From: Calvatia gigantea
Lineage: Eukaryota > Basidiomycota > Agaricomycetes > Agaricales > Lycoperdaceae
Direction: 5' to 3'
Assembly: GCA_025093985.1 (NCBI GenBank)
Contig: JACAAK010000007.1
Coordinates: 2,232,001-2,296,000 of the forward strand
Length of the DNA stretch: 64,000 nt
The notes under the pieces were generated by a model that worked only from the letters and a program-made list of their open reading frames with translations, had not been told where the DNA came from and ran no database searches. Position numbers and translations under genes: made by a program. Numbering within the stretch: the first letter of the stretch is position 1; every line of letters begins with the position of its first letter. Positions 1 through 11,508 of the stretch are shown here, in pieces.

Positions 1-1343
1 TTTAAATATGCCACTGGCTCGAGCGATTGCCGCCATATACTATTTCTCTTATAGAGGAGCTGCGTCATTATATATCGCGCCCTGCTTCCAGCATCAACGT
101 TACTTCACTTGTGTTAAGTGCATGTTCACACGCCCAAGTTTGAAGACCTGTTTAAAGTCAGAGCATGGACAAGCACATTAAAATGCTTTGTCCGCCAACT
201 ACAGGAACAACAATGATTGCTTTAAGAAAGTTTGACTTTATAGAAGTCGCCGTCCATTATTAGGACTTGAGCACACTATTTAGCAACTATAATCAAGAAA
301 GAGGATGTGTTTAGCACCACATGTCGCAATATGCCAATGAATTCCTTAAGAAATCCTTTAGACCACTCTTTATAGAGCTTGGCACTGGAGGAATTCTTGT
401 GTTGCCATCTTCGGATGACACTGACCTTGATACCAATGGAAGGATATACAGTAGTACTTTCGACTTCATACTCCTTGATAAATGCTATGAATAATGGTGT
501 GCCGCATGAGATGTAAGCGCAGGCTATAAATCCTTTTCTATGCAACAAGTGAGAAATCCTTACGGATTATATGAAGATGATAGCAGGAACAAGTTGCTCT
601 ATTCACTTGAGAAGAATATCCTTCGCAGGATCTTGTGAATCACATCATTAAAAAGAAAGGAAATTACGACACGTCTAGGAATTAGCAGAATAGCTCCCAA
701 CATATAATGGTTGAGCTTTAGTACAATGTCACCAGATTTAATTCTTAGACCTCACCACTTTACATTAGGCCTGAGGCAAGAAACTGGAATCCTTCGGGAA
801 CGACAAGTATCTGAACTGCTTTCATATTCCAGCATTAGTCCATGACATTAGGGATAAAGATTTGTAGTGCCACATTAGTGTGCAGCCGATCTATATCAAG
901 AAAATCTTATAACACATGACTTCGAGTGTAATGCTTTTGAGGCAATTGTTGAACACCACCTCAAATCATATAAGCGTCTAGTCCCCAATCCATGGAAAAA
1001 AGCTTCAATGATAAGCAGAGAAAAGGGAAAGATGTGATATGGTCATTGTAGACTGCTTCCAAAATGATACACTGTTGGATGTGCATGATTCATGCACTCT
1101 CACAAGGGAATTGCATGAATATGGAATTCACATATTACCAAGGAAATACTCAGTGACCGAAAAGAGCAGAAATGAATACTAAATGTTATGGAGTATGGCT
1201 TAGATAAAGAAGATGATTTAAGATTCTGCACAACAAGTTAGGGGAGGCAACTGACAATATTAGAGGGACAATTCCACAAAATAATGCGAAACAATGGCAC
1301 GTAGAGAACACTAGAATAGCTAACTACCTTCACTAAGAAGAGT
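1..1343. other. Unassigned AT-rich sequence
   Basis: No family could be recognised on either strand. The longest open frame is 90 codons on the minus strand (276-548) and its translation resembles nothing I know. The stretch is rich in A and T and short of long frames, which suits old decayed transposon or intergenic DNA. Its right edge is the target site of gypsy copy 1: AAAGC at 1344-1348, repeated at 9481-9485. Confidence 0.4.
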
Positions 1344-1348
1344 AAAGC

Positions 1349-1657
1349 TGTTACGACCTTAGTCTGATTAGACCTCAGGTTGCAGCTTAGGCTAAGTCTT
1401 GAGGGCGAGTAAGGGGAGAAGAACTAGAGTGGTTAAGCATACCGAATACAGGAGTATGTATGTATGCTTAAATACAGAAGGAACATCCAGTTGAATGGAT
1501 GGGGATAACTACATGAAACATCCGATGACTATGGCACAGTAGTTATGAGTCAGAGTTCAGAGATCACACAGGCAGGAATAACTGAAACAGGTACACAGCT
1601 AGGAGGGAATGCAGACAAGTACGGAGCTGATACAAGAACAGACTGGAGTTCACAACA
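1349..1657 (-). repeat. 3' LTR of family G copy 1
   Basis: This 309-bp repeat matches 9172-9480 closely along its whole length. On the minus strand it starts TGTTGTGAAC and ends GTAACA. A G-rich polypurine tract lies just upstream on that strand (about 1658-1668). Confidence 0.93.
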
Positions 1658-1682
1658 ATACCCCCCAGTTAGGCTTCATACC

Positions 1683-2663
1683 TCAGGAAGCTTCGTCAAA
1701 ATCTCCATTTACCACGGCAGCGGCAAGTGCCTTCTTGGTAGAGGCGATGAGGAATTCTCCACTGTTTGATTTTGCAAAGAAGACTGGCAAATGGCTGCAA
1801 CCGTCTTGATGGATAGGGACTGGGACACCGTTGAAGGGGAACTTGGTGGTGGTGGAGCCTTCCCAGTAGTTCTTGACTATTGATTTCCAGTAACATTGGT
1901 CTTTCTCTTGTCCTGGTAGTACAGTGCAGAACCTTGCGGGAGGAAGAAAAACCAATGTGAGTTGCAGTGGGGTGATGGTTTTTATGAAGCATCAGAGGGT
2001 GTTGACTTCTTCTTTTATGGAGGCTATGACCTCTTCATCCATGGGGGTATCAGCTCGAGATGGTGGGGAGGGATTAACTGTGTCATGTAGCTCGGAGAGG
2101 ATGATGTGAATTCTGTCCACTAGGGTGTTGATGTCAGGGTCTTTGTTTGACTTGTCTCTTTCAAGTAATTTCATAGCTATGTCGGCGAGTTCTAGGAATA
2201 TGTTGGCAATGTCGAGGTGGTTAAAGACCTCAAGGCCCAAATCAATTTGGCTCTGAAGTCCTTGGACGTGGTCTTTTTCATTAGGAGTGAGGGTGGACTG
2301 GTCTAGTGCCCGGAAGATGGCAGGAATGTGCTGGTTGGTGGAGGAGGAGGCATTGGTAAATCCAGCATATATATCAGCAAAGGTGATACAAGCCGTGGCA
2401 AGGGTAATGTGTCAGTTCACTACCAGTTGTTTGTTCTGGGTGGTGATGTTTTTGATTTCACTGTTGGTTGCTTTGTTGACGTCTTTGAGCAGGGCTTCAA
2501 GGAGGCCTTGTGCAGGGGACAGTGTTTTAGCAAGATTGAAGTGGGTTCCCTGGGCAGGTGCTTGGCTGTTGCCTGGTTCAGGGAATAGGAGGGAGGAGAT
2601 TCTGGTGGATGTGGGATGAACAAGGGAGTCGATAGCAATGCGGTTAGATTGAGAGGCAGGCAT
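1683..2663 (-). pseudogene. ORF3 of family G, copy 1 (degenerate)
   Basis: This is the third ORF of the family, after pol. It starts at ATG 2663, two codons beyond the pol TAA (2670-2672) and in the same frame. One frame runs through to about 1683 and is broken by TGA codons near 2409 and 1989. At the first of these, copy 2 still has CGA, so the stop is a C-to-T change. The protein is rich in predicted helix and I see no signal peptide, membrane segment or known domain. It is named only by its position and its conservation in four copies. Confidence 0.7.
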
Positions 2664-5415
2664 GTCTGTTTAGTTTCTCTGTCTGGGTTGTTTGTTTGAT
2701 GCTTTTTTGTGTTTTCTGCCCCCTCTTTTATGGATATCCTCCAGATGCCTTTTTAGGTAGTCCCTTATGGCATCTTTCACATTTTCTAAATTGGACTCTG
2801 CTGTCCACATATCTTCTTCATTGCTGTACCCTTTCCAATGGACCAGGAATTGATAACCCCTTCCTCATTTTCATCATCCATGGATCTCCTCTACTTTGTA
2901 TTCCTCTTCATTGTTGATAATCACTGGGTCCGGCGCCGCTGGCAGTTTTTGGCTTGGGAACTCTGCCTGGTGCACTGGTCACAGGAGCTATTCATTGAAT
3001 ACATCATGGATAGCCCACCCATCCAGTAGTGTCAGCTGATATGCTGCTTCTCCTATCTTTTCCTTAATAAGGAAAGGTCCATACTGTTTTTGGCCTAGCT
3101 TCTTTGATGATTGATTGGTATGGATATTGGTGTTCTCTAACCATACTTTATCCCCTATTTGATACGTACTGATGCAGGTTTTACTGCGGTCATATTGCTG
3201 TTTCATCTTTTCTTGGTATATCTGTAGTGCTGATGAGGCATTATCTTGGGCACACTGTAGTTGTTCCAGGAATGTTGTGATGGCAGGATTGTTTGTTGTT
3301 AGCTCGTTCTTGCCTTTCCATGGATTCCTTCCATAGTTTAGGAAGAATGGTGTCTCCTGTGTTCCTCCATGCTGCTTGTCATTGTACTGGAATTCTGCGA
3401 TGGGGAGCCACTCCGCCCAGTCATCCTGGTCATAGTTGCAGTACAGGCAGATGTAGGTTTCTACTTCTCTGTTGAGGCATTCAGTTTGTCCATCGGTTTG
3501 CGGATGATATGCTGTTGATAGGTTTCATTCGATGCCGAGCCCTTTGAACAATTCCTTGGTGAATTCTGATGCAAATTGAGGTTCTTGGTCACTAAGTACT
3601 TTCCTTGGTAACCCGTGTAGCTTCCATATTTTGTCTCGGTATATCCTTGCGACGTCCTTTGATGATGCATCTGTGGTTGTCGCTGAGAGTCATATCATTT
3701 TTGTAAAGGGGTCCACAATGACTAGTATTACATCTTTTCCTTTAGACTCTGGCAGTGGTCCGATTATGTCAATACTGATTTCTTCCCAAGGTCCATTTGG
3801 TATTGGGAGAGGATGTAATGGCGATTTGAGCAGCATCATTCTTGATTTGTTTCTTTGGCAGGCTTGGCATCCTCGGATATATCTTTTTACATCCTTTCAT
3901 ATTGATGGCCACCAATAGTCTCAGCTGATTAGTTCTGTCATCCTGTGTTGTCCCAGGTGTCCTGTGTCTGGTGTGTCATGGTACTATATTAGGACCTCTT
4001 CTCATAGCTTTTGGTCAGGTGGGATATATGCACTGTTTTGTTTGTAGATGACTCTGTTATTTTCGGTGAGCTGCGATCCTTGCTTCTTTAGTTCGGTTAG
4101 GACTGTTGTCTCCTGTTGGATTTGGCCTCGGATTTGTCTTAAGAAGTTTGGTTCGATGAATAATTCTGCTTATAAGAGTATCATGCTATCTGTGCCTTCT
4201 GTTTGTAGCCAGCTTTCTTGGATCATAGTGACCAGCTTATCTTCTTGACTTTCTGGTATTTGATGGACTTGAGATAGTAGGTCAGCTTTTGTGTTTGTCT
4301 TTCCTGGCACATGTCATAGTGTGAAGTCATAGTCTTGCAGCCACAGATACCACTGTGCTTGTCATCCATTCAGCTTTTGTGGTTCTCGGTAGTACTTGAG
4401 GTTTTCGTGGTCGGTCCAGATTTCAAATCGTTCTTCGGCATCTAAAAGGTAGTGTCTCCATTCTTTTAAGGTGTGGACAATGGCTAGCAGCTCTTTGTTG
4501 TATATTTCATAGTTCTGTTCTGCTGGCGACAGGGTTCATGATGTGAAAGCAATGGAGTACCATTTGTCTTCTTGTAGTTGTGAGAGTACCCCCCCTAATG
4601 CATAGTCCGATGCATTGACTTCCACTCTGAACTGGCCATGTCTTTGTGGTAATGTCAGGACAGGCTCTTCGGTGATGCATTTCTTGAGTTGGTTGAAAGA
4701 GTTCTGGTGTTCTTGTGTCCATTCCCATATGGCTGCTCCTTTGAGTTTGTTTAAGGGTCCCACAATCATACTGAAGTTTTTGATGAAACAATGATAATAG
4801 TTTGTGAAACCCAGGAACCTTTCTACTCCTTTGGTGTTCTTGGGTTCAGGCCATTCCCATACTGATTTTACTTTGTCCTTTTCCATTTCAATTCATCTGT
4901 GTCCTACTCGAACTCCTAGCATTGGGATTTCTTCTGCATCGAAGATGCACTTGGTTCACTTGAAGTATAAGTTGTACTGGGCTACTCGTTCCAGGAATTG
5001 TATTGTCTGTTCTTTTAGCTGCTCCTTTGTGTCCCCTGGGATGGCAAAGTCGTCCATGTAGTTTACAATGTCTCTGTTTTATAGAAGGTTGTGGAAGATA
5101 CTTGTCATTATTCTGGAGAATGTTCCTGGCAAGTTGCTTAGGCCAAAATACATAACTGTCAGTTCGAAAAGTCCTTCATTGGTGAGGAAGGCAGCTTTCC
5201 ATTTGTCTCCCTCTTTGATCCTGACATTGTTATATCCCCAGATGATATCCAACTTGTTGAAGTACTTTGCTTTTCTGAGCTTGTCAATTACTTCACTGAT
5301 TCTTGGTAATGGTGTTTTGTCTTTGACTACTATGTTGTTTAGTCATCTGTAGTCTTGGATTAGCCTTTTAGATCTGTCTTTCTTTGGGATGAAGAATGTC
5401 GGTGCTGCATATGGG

Positions 5416-5703
5416 GATTTCGATGGCCATATTCGTCCTGATTCTAAGTTTTCCTTGATGAATGACTTGAGTTCATCCTGTTCTTTAATTGTCATGTTAT
5501 ATGTCCCTGCACTTATTTCTTTTGGGGCATCTTCTGTTAAGACTATCTCGTGGTCCCATTCAGTTTGTTCTGGGAACTTGTCGAATGTCATTTTATTGAA
5601 CAAGTGCGTGAATGGCTGTATGTAGTCTGGTAGGTCTTCCAGTTTGGTCGGGTCTGGCTTGTCTTCTTCCTCCCATAGGTCTTCTATAGTGGCTATGCTT
5701 CGT
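5416..5703. repeat. 288-bp exact direct duplication, left copy
   Basis: This segment of the RT region recurs at 7203-7490 with no difference that I could find by eye. The two copies flank an insert (5704-7202) that is foreign to the gypsy element. It is far longer than an integrase target duplication. Confidence 0.85.
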
Positions 5704-5781
5704 GATAAAACAAATGGGGAGTTATCCCCGCTGACATCTCAAGACGAGCGCCTTAGGCAAAAATAACATTAGGAAATTATT

Positions 5782-6075
5782 CCTTCCTCCTTTAATGAGT
5801 TGTAGGAGAAAATATTATAAGGTTTACACTTTTACCTTTCCACCTCTTATGAGTTGTTGGATAAAATAAATCAGGAACATATTCCTTCATACTCGTTCAA
5901 GAGTCGACTGTAAAAATATGGCACATGGAATTTATCCATCCGCCTCAATTCGAGAGTCTGGAAAAATATACGGGGTCAATTTCAAGATCCTTCCACCTCT
6001 TTGGAGTTGTATGGAAAAACAAATAAGGGACCTAATCGTTCCTCCCTCCTTTTAGGAGTTGACAGGAAATAACAA
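5782..6075. repeat. Degenerate tandem repeat, period about 45-56 bp
   Basis: Six related units start near 5782, 5834, 5879, 5934, 5989 and 6040. Each has a pyrimidine-rich start of the type CCTTCCNCCTCTT, then GAGTTGT or GAGTCT, then GGAAAAAATA-like A-rich sequence. Units have diverged strongly and no ORF uses them. They sit inside the segment that interrupts gypsy copy 1. Confidence 0.55.
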
Positions 6076-6774
6076 AAAGTGTGTATGCATTCCTTGGGAC
6101 TGTATCCTTAATCCGCATCAGCCGAAATGCCTTTTGCATGGAGGAAAATTGCATGAGACCACTTCCATTTGCAAATCCATTAATTTGGAATTTGTTCGAG
6201 CAAAATCAGAACAAGGCTTGTAGCATCATTGCTCCGCTGGCTCATAGAACTGCTGTGGCTGATTGGTCTACATAACTGCAAAGTGACAGCCTTGGTTATG
6301 CTGGCTTAGTACTGCCGCTTTCCTAATCTCACAATAAATCGCATGCTGGATTAGCGACCAGTGATTTATCACTTAGGATTTCGCATCAGCAAAATGGTTT
6401 TTTGTATTTCACACCTACGTGGAAAAACAGATTTGTTAAACACTTCGAAAGAATTGCTGTTTACAATTTCTGGAGGAGCCTTTTTAGGCTTTCCTACTCC
6501 TACTCTTAGATAAAAGTTGCAGCAAGTTAGTCACGGGAGTTAAAGTTGAGTTAAAGGACATTTGATAGCTCAAAGCAATTGTCGTTGCGTCCTTTATGGC
6601 CATCATAGCAAACGCTAGCATCAATTCCTCTCCGCTACAGGAATTCTTTTCCAACTTTCAAAAGCTGGTTGATTCCGCATGATCATTGATGACTCCGACA
6701 TTTGATGATCAGCTTTGCCACTCTTTTGTTGAAGATTCCAATGTCTAAGTCTGGTTTCAATACCACTAGATTAT

Positions 6775-7202
6775 TGAAGTGTTAATCTTCCCCCCTTCAA
6801 GTGAGGAGGAGTATTGAATCTTGCTCTGTACCACTATGTTGGTTCAGTCTATTTATAGCTGAAACAGGGTTCGAGTATTTCACCTTCAGAGGGTCGATAA
6901 TAATGGACCATTACGGACTACGTATGCAGTAGTTGTACCACCCTTCTGGTAGTCAGTTATACCCTCCACATGGAACCTTCTAGTACATGCGTCATACACA
7001 GTATGCTCCAATTATGCTACTGGTAGTTAGACCTCACCTGTATAAGGGTTTAGAGTGCACAGACCAGGGATATTAGTATATATACCCTATGTAGCATTGT
7101 AGTATGTAGGCCTCTTGGCCATGCCCTTTGGCTACGCCTTTTGGTGTAAGACACTATATCTTCTCTTCTCTACGCTAGCTTCTATAAGCATTGCTTCCCC
7201 TC
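6775..7202 (+). mobile_element. 3' end of a diverged Ty1/copia element: polypurine tract and truncated LTR
   Basis: Positions 6783-6811 match the sequence just inside the 3' LTR of the copia element at 34022-42422 (a purine/pyrimidine tract ending GTGAGGAGGAG). From 6812 the sequence matches the start of that LTR: TATTGAATC, then the TTGGTTCAGTCTATTTATAGC region. Similarity continues to about 7095 and then the U5 part differs. The fragment stops at 7202, where the second copy of the 288-bp duplication begins. It is a relic, with no coding capacity recognised upstream in 6076-6775. Confidence 0.65.
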
Positions 7203-7490
7203 GATTTCGATGGCCATATTCGTCCTGATTCTAAGTTTTCCTTGATGAATGACTTGAGTTCATCCTGTTCTTTAATTGTCATGTTATATGTCCCTGCACT
7301 TATTTCTTTTGGGGCATCTTCTGTTAAGACTATCTCGTGGTCCCATTCAGTTTGTTCTGGGAACTTGTCGAATGTCATTTTATTGAACAAGTGCGTGAAT
7401 GGCTGTATGTAGTCTGGTAGGTCTTCCAGTTTGGTCGGGTCTGGCTTGTCTTCTTCCTCCCATAGGTCTTCTATAGTGGCTATGCTTCGT
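7203..7490. repeat. 288-bp exact direct duplication, right copy
   Basis: It appears identical to 5416-5703. To its right the gypsy pol sequence continues normally toward the protease region, so only one copy is native. Confidence 0.85.
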
Positions 7491-7977
7491 AATTTTTCAG
7501 TAATAGGAATGTTCCGATGAGGAAATTGGCAGCCTGGAGAGCATCAGGTGAACTTGATTTCTCCACTGTTCCAATCTACCTCTGGGTTGTGTTTGACTAG
7601 CCAATCATGTCCTAGGAAGACTTCTGCTCTGTCTTGTAGTTGTATGACTGATGCCTCGATTTGTTCCTTATGTCCCTGGATGTCGATGCTGACTGTGGTG
7701 GTCTCTGTTACTTTTCCGCCTTGGTTAGGTGTCCTATCTGCATTTAATACCAAAATTTGTCGTTCCAGTTTCTGGGTAGAGAGCCCTTCCTCGTCTACCA
7801 GTTTTTTGCTGATGCTACTGGTTGTGCATCCAGAGTCTATGATGGTGTTGACTGTTATCTCCTTTCTGGCCGTTTGTATTTTCCCTTTTAGATTTAACTT
7901 GCGCTTTCTTCTCTGAGGAATTATGTAGAATTTGTCTAATATCCTAGATACAAGCTTTTTGACTTTTGAGGTAGCGC

Positions 7978-9093
7978 CTACTCAGAGTCTTCAGAAAAAT
8001 CCTTTTTTTCTTCATCAGTGGCCTCTTCTACTCCTCGGACTTGGATCTTCTTGGGTACAGTGCAGGCTTTGGCTATGTGTCCCTTTTTTCCACAGTTGTA
8101 GCATATTAACCCCTTGGGCTTTTTGCAGTCCTTGGCAATGTGGCCAAAAATGCCACAGTTGTAGCACTTTGGTTCTCCTTTGTCATTAAAGATGTGACGC
8201 CTGCTTCCTATTTCCATGGGCTCACCCATTCCTCTGTAGGTGGTGCCAGTGTTCGTCTTCCTGTCTCCTCAGTATTTGGAGGCCTTGTATCCTTGTCCAA
8301 CGGACAGTATGGCTTCTTTCCATTCTGCATATGTATCTGGCCTGGCTGAAGGTGGGTAGCCTGTGATCATATGTATGATATCTTGTCAGGCATTCTTTCT
8401 GAGTAGGAACATAGCGTGCTTGCTGTCAGTCTTGGCCTTGCTTTTCAGCACCTCAAATTTGATTAAGTAGTCAGTGGTGTTTTGGTTTTCTTGTTTGAAT
8501 TTTTCGATCTGCCATTCGGCTTTGCTGTTTGAGGCATCATCTGAGAAGGTCCTCCTAAATTCCTCGGAGAAGACCTTCCAGTCTACTGAATCCTCAGATT
8601 CTAGGATGGCTGGTGCTCTTATGGCTGCATATGCTCCTGCAGTTCCTCCTTGCAGTCTGGCTAGGACTGCTATGGCTTTATCATCTGCTGAGACTATTTT
8701 GTTGAATTTCATGAAGAGTGTCATCACTCTCCACCAGTCATCGAACTTGGTGTGGGTGCCGTCGAAAAATCCTGGGTCTGGCACTAGGCCTTTCCTACTG
8801 GGCATTGTTGTGGGTACTACTGCATTGTCGGTCATGTCAGAGTCGGTTTCTGATTCTCTTTCATCTGAGCTTGATTCGTCTGATTTCTCCTAATGGACTA
8901 TCTCCTCTTCTACTAGGTCGAGTTTATTTAGAAGTTCTGATAATACTTCTTCTTCTGCTGGGTTTGCTCCGGGTTCATCATGTGTTTCTTCAGGTACTTT
9001 GGGGTTCCCTGTTTCTTCTTCGTCTGAGGTTTCGGATTCGTTATCAGTGACTTCGAGATTTGGTTCTCTGTATTCATCTGGGTTCAAGCTCAT
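7978..9093 (-). pseudogene. Degenerate gag of family G copy 1
   Basis: A single frame runs from ATG 9093 to the stop at 7978-7980, about 371 codons. The N-terminal third is very acidic, the middle is a retrotransposon Gag capsid-like region with conserved Trp residues (DDWWR), and the C-terminus has two CX2CX4HX4C zinc knuckles at about 8060-8170. In-frame stops occur at about 8890 (TAG where copy 4 has CAG) and 8386 (TGA), with at least one more before the knuckles. Copies 3 and 4 are the best references for the intact reading. Confidence 0.85.
8002..8008 (-). promoter_or_regulatory. Possible -1 frameshift heptamer A AAA AAG at the gag end, copy 1
   Basis: Pol lies in the -1 frame relative to gag. 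A slippery heptamer A AAA AAG sits in gag phase ten codons before the gag stop. The same site exists in copy 4 (31117-31123) but not in copies 3 and 5, so its use is uncertain. Confidence 0.3.
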
Positions 9094-9158
9094 ATACTAG
9101 CTTCTGGGTTGCTCCTGTTCAGGCCTGTTTTCAGCCTACTCCTTGCAAGGTGAGGTAG

Positions 9159-9169
9159 ATACTTAACCA
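9159..9169 (-). promoter_or_regulatory. Primer binding site of family G copy 1
   Basis: TGGTTAAGTAT on the minus strand lies two bases after the 5' LTR. Ten of its eleven bases are complementary to ATGCTTAACCA, a stretch inside the family LTR about 34 bases after the start of a TATTTAAG box. This suggests self-priming in the manner of Tf1. Confidence 0.55.
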
Positions 9170-9171
9170 AA

Positions 9172-9480
9172 TGTTATGACCTTAGTCTGATTAGACCTCA
9201 GGTTGCAGCTTAGGCTAAGTCTTGAGGGTGAGTAAGGGGAGAAGAACTAGAGTAGTTAAGCATACTGAATACAGGAGTATGTATATATGCTTAAATACAG
9301 AAGGAACATCCAGTTGAATGGATGGGGATAACTACATGAAACATCCAATGACTATGGTACAGTAGTTATGAGTCAGAGTTCAGAGATTACGCAGGCAGGA
9401 ATAACTGAAACAGGTACACGGCTAGGAGGGAATGCAGACAAGTACGGAGCTGATACAAGAACAGACTGGAGTTCACAACA
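9172..9480 (-). repeat. 5' LTR of family G copy 1
   Basis: 309 bp with TG...CA ends, paired with 1349-1657. It is followed at 9481-9485 by AAAGC, the right half of the target duplication. Confidence 0.93.
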
Positions 9481-9485
9481 AAAGC

Positions 9486-10580
9486 CAAGTTACACTGTAA
9501 AAAAGTGCAACTCACGTCCTTTATCCAAGAAGTCAACAAGACACAGAACCTCAGGTACTCCCTAAGATTCACCCTTATCAAGTTAACGACCAGAAGCGCA
9601 CTGTCCTACACTTGTGATACTCCAAGTACCAGGGTATAGCGATGCAATATACTCTTAATCTAAGCTTACTTCACGAGTAAGCCCGAGGTCTTCTTCTTAG
9701 ATCAAAAGGTCTCAACCTTAGCTCAAGTCACTTAGTCTAGTTAATCTTGAAAGAACTTATTACTTTGCTTTGCTTAGGCACAATAGATTGCTTTTCACTG
9801 CACTCTGAAGGCTGGGCAATGGCTAGTAGGTTCCTTGCCATGTCTGACACCTCAGAGAGGGTTTATATATTATTTGGGTGCTCATTATGATAAGATAATG
9901 ATTACACAACTAGGAACATATTATCAAGCAAGGTACAAACCAGTAGATTAGATTATGTGCCAAGAGAGCCGCAACCTGTTAGATTAGTGAAACATTGGAA
10001 ATACAGAAGGATTCTGGGTATCCATTTGTTCCAGGCTGTGTTTTAGCCTGTTCTCTGGGTCTGCATTCTTCTCTAAATATGTAGAACATCTAAGATTTCA
10101 GACATTGTGTGAACTGTTCTCCTACATGTCCCCATGGATTGTACACAAATACGTCCATACATGTTATTAGTGCTGAGTGTTGTTCATTAATCTAACAATG
10201 GTGGCATTTCCTTGTGAGCACACCAATCATCCTTTTAGATTAAGTGCGTTGGACTTATTTCCTGAGTCTAGGCTCATTGGAGGGGTCCTGTAACTCTGTA
10301 TAGACACATTGGAATAGTTTTACTGCCTGGTCTGGCTGGAATCACGACTGGTCATATAGTACACTGTTAGAATTGCTTCTTGTTAAGCACAGTGGTCATC
10401 CTGTAGCTGCTGCTATCCATCATCAATGGCCATAGTGTTCTACAGTGATCAAGTACTCTTTTATTATACTGTTGGGCTCTTAGATTAGGTTGTACTACTA
10501 TAGGAAGGTTCGATGCAATCATTAGATTAGGCTTGTATGCCTTAGATTAGTGATTTTCATGCGTGAAAACAGCTTTGCTG
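9486..10580. other. Unassigned spacer between gypsy copies 1 and 2
   Basis: No gene is recognised. TTAGATTAG-like words recur about six times between 9940 and 10550, but not in a regular array. The sequence looks intergenic or like very old repeat DNA. Homology to the integrase region of family G begins near 10581. Confidence 0.4.
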
Positions 10581-11502
10581 TTACACCGAGGACCTCAATT
10601 TGCATCAGAATTCACCAAAGAACTATTCAAAGGACTTGGCATAGAATGCAACCTATCAACAGCATATCACCCGCAGATGAACAGACAAATAGAGTGCATC
10701 AACAGAGAAATAGAAACATATCCGCTTGTACTGCAACTACAACCAAGATGACTGGGCAGAATGGCTCCCTATTGCAGAATTTCAATATAACGACAAACAA
10801 CATGGAGGAATACAAGCAACACCATTCTTCCTAAACTATGGAAGAAACCCATGGAAAGGGAAAAACAAACTGCCAACTAACAATCCGGCAGCCACGGATT
10901 TCCTAAAGGACCTTCAGACTGCCTGAGACGACGCCTCATCAGCACTACAAATATACTAAGAAAAGATGAAATAACAATATGACCATAACAAGACCCACAC
11001 CCAAACTTACCAAACAGATGATGCAGTATGGCTAGAGAACACCAACATCCATACAAATCAAGCATCAAAGAAGCTAGGCCAAAAACAGTATAGCCCTTTC
11101 CTTATTAAGGAAAAGATAGGAGAAGCAGCATATTGGCTAATGTTACCAGACAGATGGGCCATCCATGATGTGTTTAACAAACAACTCTTAACCCCAGCAC
11201 ATCAGGCCAAGTTTCCAAGTCAAGAACAGCCACCGGCACCCGACCCTGTGATCATAAACAATGAAGAAGAATACAAGGTAGAAGAAATCTGTGGATGAAG
11301 GAGACAGAGAAGGAGATATCAATTCCCAGTTCACTGGAAGGGATATGGCAATGAAGAAGATATGTGAATAGTGGAGTCCAATTTGGAAAATGTGAAGGAT
11401 GCCATATGAGACCACCTAAAAAGGCATCCAGAGGATACCCATAAAAGAGGGGGCAAAAAACACAAAAAAGCATCAAACAAACTTCCCTGACAAAGAAACT
11501 AA
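10581..11502 (+). pseudogene. Integrase C-terminus and chromodomain remnant, copy 2
   Basis: Translation shows the integrase segment around the GLGIEC and FQYN motifs, then the GPFL/KEKIGEAAY-type C-terminal region, and then a chromodomain with its WKGYGNE-type core interrupted by stops. The frame ends at TAA 11500-11502, two codons before the ORF3 ATG. Several TGA and TAG codons interrupt it. Confidence 0.75.
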
Positions 11503-11508
11503 ACAAAC

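Larger units (their letters stand above)
2670..8008 (-). pseudogene. Degenerate pol of family G copy 1, split by a 1.5-kb insert
   Basis: In minus-strand order it holds a retropepsin-like aspartic protease (about 7544-7870), RT (about 7490 down to 4890, interrupted), RNase H (about 4890-4300), integrase (about 4250-3000) and a chromodomain (about 3000-2720). The frame lies -1 relative to gag. It is constant down to the insert, and constant again (shifted by the 1787-bp duplication offset) to the TAA at 2670-2672. Many in-frame stops are present, usually TGA where a sister copy has CGA, CAA or AGA. It cannot encode a working polyprotein. Confidence 0.85.
1349..9480 (-). mobile_element. Ty3/gypsy chromovirus, family G copy 1, full length
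   Basis: Two 309-bp LTRs (1349-1657 and 9172-9480) begin TG and end CA and are flanked by a perfect 5-bp target duplication, AAAGC (1344-1348 and 9481-9485). Read on the minus strand the order is 5' LTR, PBS, gag, protease, reverse transcriptase, RNase H, integrase, chromodomain, a third ORF, a polypurine tract next to 1657, and the 3' LTR. An unrelated 1.5-kb segment (5704-7202) interrupts the RT region and is bordered by an exact 288-bp direct duplication. Coding frames carry many stop codons, so the copy is dead. The matching target duplication shows that it arrived as one insertion. Confidence 0.93.

Noticed and set aside
1683..2663. ORF3 of family G as a retroviral envelope gene
   Set aside because: Its position fits, but no copy shows a signal peptide, a transmembrane helix or a cleavage site.
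9940..10550. Recurring TTAGATTAG words as a telomere-like or CRISPR-like array
   Set aside because: Spacing is irregular, the words are not bounded by repeats or spacers, and they are not a known telomere unit.
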